9,367 bases of DNA from Pseudomonadota bacterium. Lineage in GTDB: Bacteria > Desulfobacterota > Desulfobaccia > Desulfobaccales > 0-14-0-80-60-11. Below, piece after piece: positions 5,736-9,367 of the stretch. Under the pieces are notes generated by a model. That model made no database searches. It saw only the letters and a list, made by a program, of their open reading frames with translations, and was not told the DNA's origin. The DNA lies in assembly GCA_018897875.1 (NCBI GenBank), contig JAHIKF010000396.1:1-9367 (forward strand), given 5' to 3'. The position numbers and the translations under genes were made by a program. How positions within the stretch are numbered: position 1 is the first letter of the stretch; every line of letters begins with the position of its first letter.

Positions 5736-6108
5736 GGGCCCGGCTCCGGGGCCGGAACTGCGCGCCGCATCTCCTTGAGTAATAATTACCACAGAATATG
5801 ATCAAGACTTTACCGGGCAATCTCGCCATCAAGGCATAATATCCTTAGACACAAGAGGATTCTGGACCCCCGCCACAAAAGGTCAATTTCGCTAGTTAGA
5901 TCATATCTGGCATTTTTCCGGGTGAGGTGATAAGGGCGTATAGTGGCAAGTGAGCGACACACAGCATCTCCCCCACAATTGCCCTTCCTTTGATTCTCAT
6001 GCGTTCATATAGGCCACAAAAAAAGGCAGGGCCATTTCCACTCGTTCCCAAGCTCAGCTTGGGAACGAGAAAAAGAATCTCCGCATCTTATGCGGATCAA
6101 CCTAATTA
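5736..6108. other. AT-richer gene-free stretch leading into the repeat island
   Basis: No open frame here is convincing on either strand. GC content falls sharply after the parA terminator. It contains the 29-base palindrome (6041-6069) and a perfect hairpin TCCGCAT (6080-6086), loop CTT, ATGCGGA (6090-6096). The hairpin is followed by no T tract. From 5760 to 6040 I see nothing definable. Confidence 0.4.
6041..6069. repeat. 29-base perfect palindrome (14-bp arms)
   Basis: CTCGTTCCCAAGCT (6041-6054), one central C, and its exact complement AGCTTGGGAACGAG (6056-6069). The first 12 bases of the arm (CTCGTTCCCAAG) recur at 6739-6750 beside a REP element, so it is a repeated module rather than a chance palindrome. 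The tail after it (AAAAAG) is A-rich, so the minus-sense copy is not followed by T and it is not an obvious terminator in either direction. Confidence 0.65.
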
Positions 6109-6593
6109 TTGTTAGCTTTTATTGATAGAAGGAGAGAATCTATGAATAAGAAAAAGCTAAAGGTTGCGGTTCTTGCGGTTGTCACGTCCACGTTTCTTGT
6201 GGGGTGCATGAACATGCCGACGCAATCATCCCAAATTACCGGATCATACACCTCAGGACTCAGGTATGACAGTTTTGAATGCTCCCGCTTGGCGGTAGAG
6301 TTAGACTCTCTGGCAAGGCGAGAGAACCAGTTGGTAATTGCTCAGGAGCAAAGAATCAAAACGAGTCAGATGCAAGCGTTCTGGTGGGGCTTCGGGCAAG
6401 GAGATGGAATTGAGGCGTCCGAATTGGCGAATGTGCGAGGCGAGAAAGAAGCAGTTCGCAGCGCGATGGAGGCAAAGGGGTGCCGATAACAGCGCTAACG
6501 GCGTTCGGAGTTTGACATCAGAAACGCATTTATCGCCATGTAAGACCCGAACCAATTCCTGCAGCTACTTACACGAAAAAAGAAAGCTAACAA
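6109..6593. mobile_element. Possible gene cassette or TIR-bounded unit around the small lipoprotein
   Basis: TTGTTAGCTTT at 6109-6119 is exactly complementary to AAAGCTAACAA at 6583-6593, enclosing 485 bases with one gene. In integron cassettes the first bases (GTTRRRY-type core, here GTTAGCT) mirror the inverse core of the cassette's own attC site (here AGCTAAC), and that site often continues TAACAATTCGTTC. Here it reads TAACAAGTCGTTC, one base different. The short leader (25 bases) before the start also fits. Against this, no downstream GTTRRRY site closes the attC and no integrase is present. A MITE-like element with 11-bp ends is the alternative; no target duplication is visible. Confidence 0.35.
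6142..6489 (+). CDS. Small lipoprotein of unknown function (cassette-like gene)
   Basis: This 115-residue protein has a type II signal, MNKKKLKVAVLAVVTSTFLVGC, with Cys22 as the lipidation site. The mature part resembles a small-lipoprotein family that I know only by pattern: GSYTSGLRYDSFECSRL, then a helical stretch ELDSLARRENQLVIAQEQR, an aromatic FWWGFGQGDG and a final ELANVRGEKEAVRSAMEAKGC. Two mature Cys (in SFEC and the terminal KGC) may form a disulfide. The helical part is probably a short coiled coil. The ATG at 6142 has an excellent ribosome site (AAGGAGAG, 5 bases away); an upstream ATG in frame at 6109 lacks one. Composition is clearly more AT-rich than parA or iorA and the gene sits among repeats, so I infer acquisition by transfer. 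No specific function can be given. Confidence 0.75.
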   Translation: MNKKKLKVAVLAVVTSTFLVGCMNMPTQSSQITGSYTSGLRYDSFECSRLAVELDSLARRENQLVIAQEQRIKTSQMQAFWWGFGQGDGIEASELANVRGEKEAVRSAMEAKGCR

Positions 6594-6734
6594 GTCGTTC
6601 GTGTGGCACAACTGCCGCGTTCACCCTATCCTTTCCTTTCGCTCCACCACCATGGAATCCTCATGCCCCACGACGGAGTAATCACCGATAAAATACCTGC
6701 CCTTTGAGCCTCTTGGTGCGCCAGGCTAAGTTTT
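6490..6734. other. Non-coding stretch between the small lipoprotein and the RAYT remnant
   Basis: Contains two CTAAC...CGTTCG modules, at 6495-6506 (five bases after the stop codon) and 6587-6601, that resemble the 5' half of attC sites. A short GGCA-CAAC-TGCC stem lies just after the second. There are no open frames of substance and no terminator for the lipoprotein gene. Confidence 0.35.
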
Positions 6735-7031
6735 TCAACTCGTTCCCAAGGGCCGTAGGGCGGGAAAGCAAAGCGCATCCCGCCTTTTGCATCTGATATC
6801 ATGCAATCGAGTTGAGAAATCCGCGTCCTCGGATGACAGCGTCCAGATGCAATGCAGGTGGTCGGGCAAAATGACAATGGCCTCGATGGTAAATGGTCGG
6901 CGTCGGCGGGCCGCCTTGAACACAGCCCGAAGATTGTCAATGTGTTCGGTCAAGAGTCCGCGGCGTTCCAACAGCGTGACCGTAACAAAGAACGTGCCTC
7001 CTGGAACAAAGGCGCGAAGGTATTGCGGCAT
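6735..7031 (-). pseudogene. RAYT N-terminal remnant (HUH half), truncated into a REP
   Basis: Residues 1-80 are the N-terminal half of a REP-associated tyrosine transposase: MPQYLRAFVPGGTFFVTVTL, LLTEHIDNLR, RRPFTIEAIVILPDHLHCIW with the metal-binding HUH pair His58/His60, then DADFSTR. Intact members continue for another 80-100 residues with the tyrosine nucleophile and a WQ..fweH.IRD-type segment. Here the frame instead runs, from about residue 83, through a REP hairpin (DNA 6784-6755), reading RRDALCFPALRP, and stops. The catalytic tyrosine half is therefore deleted and the protein cannot be an active transposase. There is no ribosome site before the ATG. It lies between two inverted REP units, the usual arrangement for RAYT loci, but with the interior partly lost. 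Confidence 0.75.
6755..6784 (+). repeat. REP unit, left of the RAYT remnant
   Basis: Starts GTAGGG (6755-6760). The stem is GGCGGGA (6759-6765) with TCCCGCC (6778-6784) around an AAGCAAAGCGCA interior. It shares the GTAGGG head and the GGCGGG stem start with the REPIN at 2026. It overlaps the 3' end of the RAYT remnant frame. CTCGTTCCCAAG, half of the palindrome at 6041-6069, sits 4 bases before it (6739-6750). Confidence 0.65.
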
Positions 7032-7057
7032 GATTTTAGTTTAACCAAATTGCTGAA

Positions 7058-7087
7058 GGCGGGATGCGCTTCGCTTTCCCTCCCTAC
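7058..7087 (-). repeat. REP unit, right of the RAYT remnant
   Basis: Read on the minus strand from 7087: GTAGGGAGGGAAAGCGAAG followed by CGCATCCCGCC. Across its 30 bases it differs from the unit at 6755-6784 by two substitutions, one of which breaks a stem pair (C to A). Its head faces outward, so the two units form an inverted pair enclosing 333 bases with the RAYT remnant. Confidence 0.65.
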
Positions 7088-7279
7088 GGCGACTCAATTC
7101 AGGAGATTGGCCGGGGAAAGCCTGCGTCCGAAGCCGCTAGGCGGCGCCCCGGTCTCGGCCTGGGTGGCCCCTGAAGGCCGTTCCTACCCCGCCTGACGCC
7201 CCCGGCGGCCCCGTCCGGGTGGCTGTCCTCAGCCTGACTTCTTCACCCAACCGCGGCGGACCGATTTTTTCCTCGTATT

Positions 7280-7307
7280 TTGCCCCAAATATGTTAATCA
7301 TTATAAT
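7280..7307 (+). promoter_or_regulatory. Candidate sigma-70 promoter for iorA
   Basis: A consensus -10 TATAAT (7302-7307) with TTGCCC (7280-7285, four of six matches to TTGACA) 16 bases upstream, inside the only AT-rich block of this region. It would give an untranslated leader of roughly 100 bases before the iorA start. Confidence 0.5.
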
Positions 7308-7370
7308 TCGCATAGATTTATTGGACCTGCGGCGAGGGCTGGCAGGGGCCAATTTGAGAGGCATCAGCCT

Positions 7371-7386
7371 GGCCCGGCGCCGGGCC
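7371..7386. promoter_or_regulatory. 16-base perfect palindrome in the iorA leader
   Basis: GGCCCGGC followed by its exact complement GCCGGGCC, ending 26 bases before the iorA ATG and downstream of the candidate promoter. It could be an operator for a dimeric regulator, a leader hairpin, or simply GC-rich chance symmetry. Confidence 0.35.
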
Positions 7387-7412
7387 GAGAAAACGGTTCA
7401 GGTAGAGACCTT

Positions 7413-9281
7413 ATGTCAGAGCTTTTGACCGGACAAGCGGGGGAGCGGCGGCTCTTCCTGGGGAATGAGGCCATTGTCCGGGGCGCCCTGGAAGCCGGGG
7501 TGGCCCTGGTGACCACCTACCCCGGGACTCCCGCCTCGGAAATCGGCGACCGGTGCTATGAGATATCCCGGCAGACCGACCTCCAGTTCGAATTTTCCAC
7601 CAACGAAAAGGTGGCCCTGGAAGTGGCGGCGGGGGCCGCGGCCTGCGGCTGGCGGGTGCTGTGCGCCATGAAACACGTGGGCGTCAATGTGGCCGCCGAC
7701 GCCCTTATGACCCTGGCCTATGTGGGGGTCAAGGGGGGCATGGTGATTGTCAGCGCCGACGACCCATCCCTGTTCTCCAGTCAAAACGAGCAGGACAATC
7801 GTTATTACGCCAAGCTGGCGGGACTGCCCATGCTGGAGCCGGCCACCCCCGAGGAAGCCAAAGCCATGACCCTGGCGGCCTTCGCCCTCTCCGAGCAACT
7901 CAAGGTCCCGGTGCTGTTGCGCACCACCACCCGGGTGAACCATACCCGGGGCCCCGTGACCCTGGGAGAACTGGCGGCCCGGCCGGGGCCGGGAAGGTTT
8001 TATAAGGACCCCTTCCACCAGGTGATGGTGCCGGCGGTGGCCCGTCAGGCCCATGTGCGCCTGCTGGCGGCGCAGGACCAGGCCCGGGCCCTGGCCGAGA
8101 CTTCCGGCTTCAACGAGATCAGTGGGGCCGGCGCCTGGGGCATCGTCACCAGCGGAGTGGCCGGCACCTATGCGGCAGACGCCCTCACGGAACTGGGCCT
8201 GGCCGGAAAAGTCAAGCTGCTCAAGCTGGGATTCACCCACCCCCTGCCCGAGACCTTGCTGGGAGATTTTCTGGCGCAGGTTTCGAAGGTGCTGGTGGTG
8301 GAGGAACTGGAGCCGTACCTGGAAGACGGTCTCAAGACCATTGCCCAGGATCGAGGCCTCACGGTGACCATCCGGGGCAAAGGCCCGGGGCTGTTTTCCC
8401 GCCTGTACGAGTACCACCCGGGCCTGGTGCGGGAGGTGGTCGCCCGCTTTTTCGACGTGGCCTCGGAGGCGCCGGGCCCGCTGGTTCCTGAGAAGATTCT
8501 GGGGCAGCCCTTGCCGGACCGCCCCCCCAATCTCTGCGCCGGGTGCCCTCACCGGGCCATGTATTATGCGGTGAAGATCGCCCTGCAGGATTTGGGGGTG
8601 GAAGGGATCTTCCCCACGGACATCGGCTGCTACACCCTGGGGTTGTTGCCGCCCCTGTCCATGGCCGATTTTCTCATCTGCATGGGATCTTCCATCAGCA
8701 CCGCCGCGGGCATTTCCCGGGCCACGGGCCAGAAGGTGGTGGCCTTCATCGGGGATTCCACCTTTTTCCACTCCGGGCTGCCGGCCCTGGTCAACGCCGT
8801 GCACCAGAAACACGACTTTTTGTTGGTCATCCTGGACAACGGCACCACGGCCATGACCGGGCACCAGCCCCATCCCGGGGTCAGCCTGATGCCCCCGGGG
8901 TATCCCGGGGAGCACGTGCCTATCCAGCGGGTGGTGAAGGCCCTGGGGGTGGAGCAGCTCTGGGTGGTCAATCCGTTTAAGTATAAAGAAAGCCTGGCGG
9001 CCACCAAGGAGGCCCTGACAGCCTCCGGCATCCGGGTGCTGATCTCCGAGGCCCCGTGCCACCTCTACGCCCAGCGGTTGTCCGGCAAGCGGCGGACGGC
9101 CCGTTTTCAGGTGACCAAAGGGTGCGGCGAGTGCCGGGACTGCCTGGATAATTTCGGCTGTCCGGCCATGTACCTGGAATCAGGAGAAAAGGGCCAGTTG
9201 CAGATCGACCCGGAACTGTGCTCCGGCTGTGCCTTTTGCGTCCAGTGGTGCGAGAACATCCGGCCGGTGGGGGCGGAGTGA
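7413..9281 (+). CDS. iorA: Indolepyruvate ferredoxin oxidoreductase, alpha subunit
   Basis: This 622-residue enzyme subunit oxidatively decarboxylates aryl pyruvates (from Trp, Phe, Tyr) to aryl-acetyl-CoA with CoA, TPP and ferredoxin, in the cytoplasm of anaerobes; some relatives run it in reverse. The N-terminal pyrimidine-binding domain has TYPGTPASEIGD (35-46) and NEKVALEVAAGAA. The TPP domain has CAGCPH (Cys375, Cys378), GDST from 447 and Asn476 in LDNGTTAMTG. The C-terminal ferredoxin domain has C571-x2-C574-x2-C577-x5-C583 and C603-x2-C606-x2-C609-x3-C613, enough for two [4Fe-4S] clusters. Unusually, the last Cys is followed by Glu (WCENIRPVGAE) instead of the common Pro. Full length for the family; start chosen at 7413 because GNEAIVRGALEAG follows soon after, though its ribosome site is weak. 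The beta subunit iorB usually follows, but the window ends 86 bases later. Confidence 0.95.
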   Translation: MSELLTGQAGERRLFLGNEAIVRGALEAGVALVTTYPGTPASEIGDRCYEISRQTDLQFEFSTNEKVALEVAAGAAACGWRVLCAMKHVGVNVAADALMTLAYVGVKGGMVIVSADDPSLFSSQNEQDNRYYAKLAGLPMLEPATPEEAKAMTLAAFALSEQLKVPVLLRTTTRVNHTRGPVTLGELAARPGPGRFYKDPFHQVMVPAVARQAHVRLLAAQDQARALAETSGFNEISGAGAWGIVTSGVAGTYAADALTELGLAGKVKLLKLGFTHPLPETLLGDFLAQVSKVLVVEELEPYLEDGLKTIAQDRGLTVTIRGKGPGLFSRLYEYHPGLVREVVARFFDVASEAPGPLVPEKILGQPLPDRPPNLCAGCPHRAMYYAVKIALQDLGVEGIFPTDIGCYTLGLLPPLSMADFLICMGSSISTAAGISRATGQKVVAFIGDSTFFHSGLPALVNAVHQKHDFLLVILDNGTTAMTGHQPHPGVSLMPPGYPGEHVPIQRVVKALGVEQLWVVNPFKYKESLAATKEALTASGIRVLISEAPCHLYAQRLSGKRRTARFQVTKGCGECRDCLDNFGCPAMYLESGEKGQLQIDPELCSGCAFCVQWCENIRPVGAE

Positions 9282-9310
9282 GTTAGGAGAGATGAGGCAT
9301 TTGAGGGGAG

Positions 9311-9346
9311 GGCCGGGGGATTTTTTGTAAGGGAGCCCCCCCGGCC
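9311..9346 (+). other. Strong hairpin just after iorA
   Basis: GGCCGGGGG (9311-9319) pairs perfectly with CCCCCGGCC (9338-9346). Six T residues lie in the 18-base loop rather than after the stem, so it is not a canonical terminator. It may mark the end of the iorA transcript or an iorA-iorB spacer structure. Confidence 0.35.
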
Positions 9347-9367
9347 TCCGTCCAAACTCCCCTCCCA

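Larger units (their letters stand above)
7088..7412. other. Leader and upstream region of iorA
   Basis: No gene is supported. The first 170 bases are GC-rich with a small stem GCCGC-TAG-GCGGC (7133-7145). An abrupt AT-rich block (about 7261-7320) follows and holds the promoter candidate. The last 90 bases are GC-rich again and hold the 16-base palindrome. Confidence 0.4.

Noticed and set aside
7416..9062. 548-codon minus-strand frame opposite iorA
   Set aside because: A GC-rich antisense shadow: His/Gly/Gln-rich text with no domains, fully covered by a clear enzyme gene.
9292..9330. 12-codon frame with a good AGGAGAG site after iorA
   Set aside because: Too short, runs into a hairpin, and its product resembles no leader peptide; possibly chance.
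1..9367. CRISPR array, tRNA or rRNA genes
   Set aside because: No regularly spaced direct repeats with unique spacers and no cloverleaf or rRNA signature was seen on either strand by reading; a covariance scan was not possible.

Overview
The window suggests an anaerobic, GC-rich, double-membraned bacterium, perhaps of the Desulfobacterota (sulfate-reducing or syntrophic) type. The diderm envelope is inferred from an outer-membrane efflux channel and three lipobox-bearing proteins. The anaerobic lifestyle is inferred from a complete ferredoxin-dependent indolepyruvate oxidoreductase alpha subunit (IorA). The taxon is an inference from gene content and base composition, not a reading of a marker gene.

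Layout. 1-360: degraded C-terminal half of a REP-associated tyrosine transposase (RAYT), ending in a perfect hairpin 24 bases before the next gene. 365-1864 (+): lipoprotein outer-membrane factor of an RND-type pump, with a clear intrinsic terminator but no pump partner in view. 1925-2195: intergenic repeats, including a paired REP element (REPIN) and a 7-base tandem repeat. 2196-2570 (-): small SmpA/BamE-like lipoprotein. 2890-3963 (-): secreted protein with propeller-like repeats and a PKD domain, preceded by a possible promoter and structured leader. 4474-5666 (+): two-gene operon of a ParA/Soj-type ATPase and a small coiled-coil protein with a basic N-terminus and a duplicated ENPLD motif, closed by a terminator. 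There is no parB. 5735-7090: an AT-richer, repeat-dense island with a 29-base palindrome, a small lipoprotein gene bounded by complementary GTTAGCT/AGCTAAC sites (integron-cassette-like or TIR-like), and a truncated RAYT between two inverted REP sequences. 7413-9281 (+): iorA, with a TATAAT-bearing promoter candidate and a 16-base palindrome in its leader.

How it fits together. The GC-rich genes (efflux channel, parA pair, iorA) look like resident chromosome. The lower-GC genes (PKD protein, small lipoprotein) and the RAYT/REP debris look accessory. The most promising lead for an undescribed system is the ParA-coiled-coil pair: the arrangement matches ParA/MinD ATPases that position a non-chromosomal cargo through a dedicated adaptor, but the cargo cannot be read from this window. 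The second is the possible cassette around the small lipoprotein.
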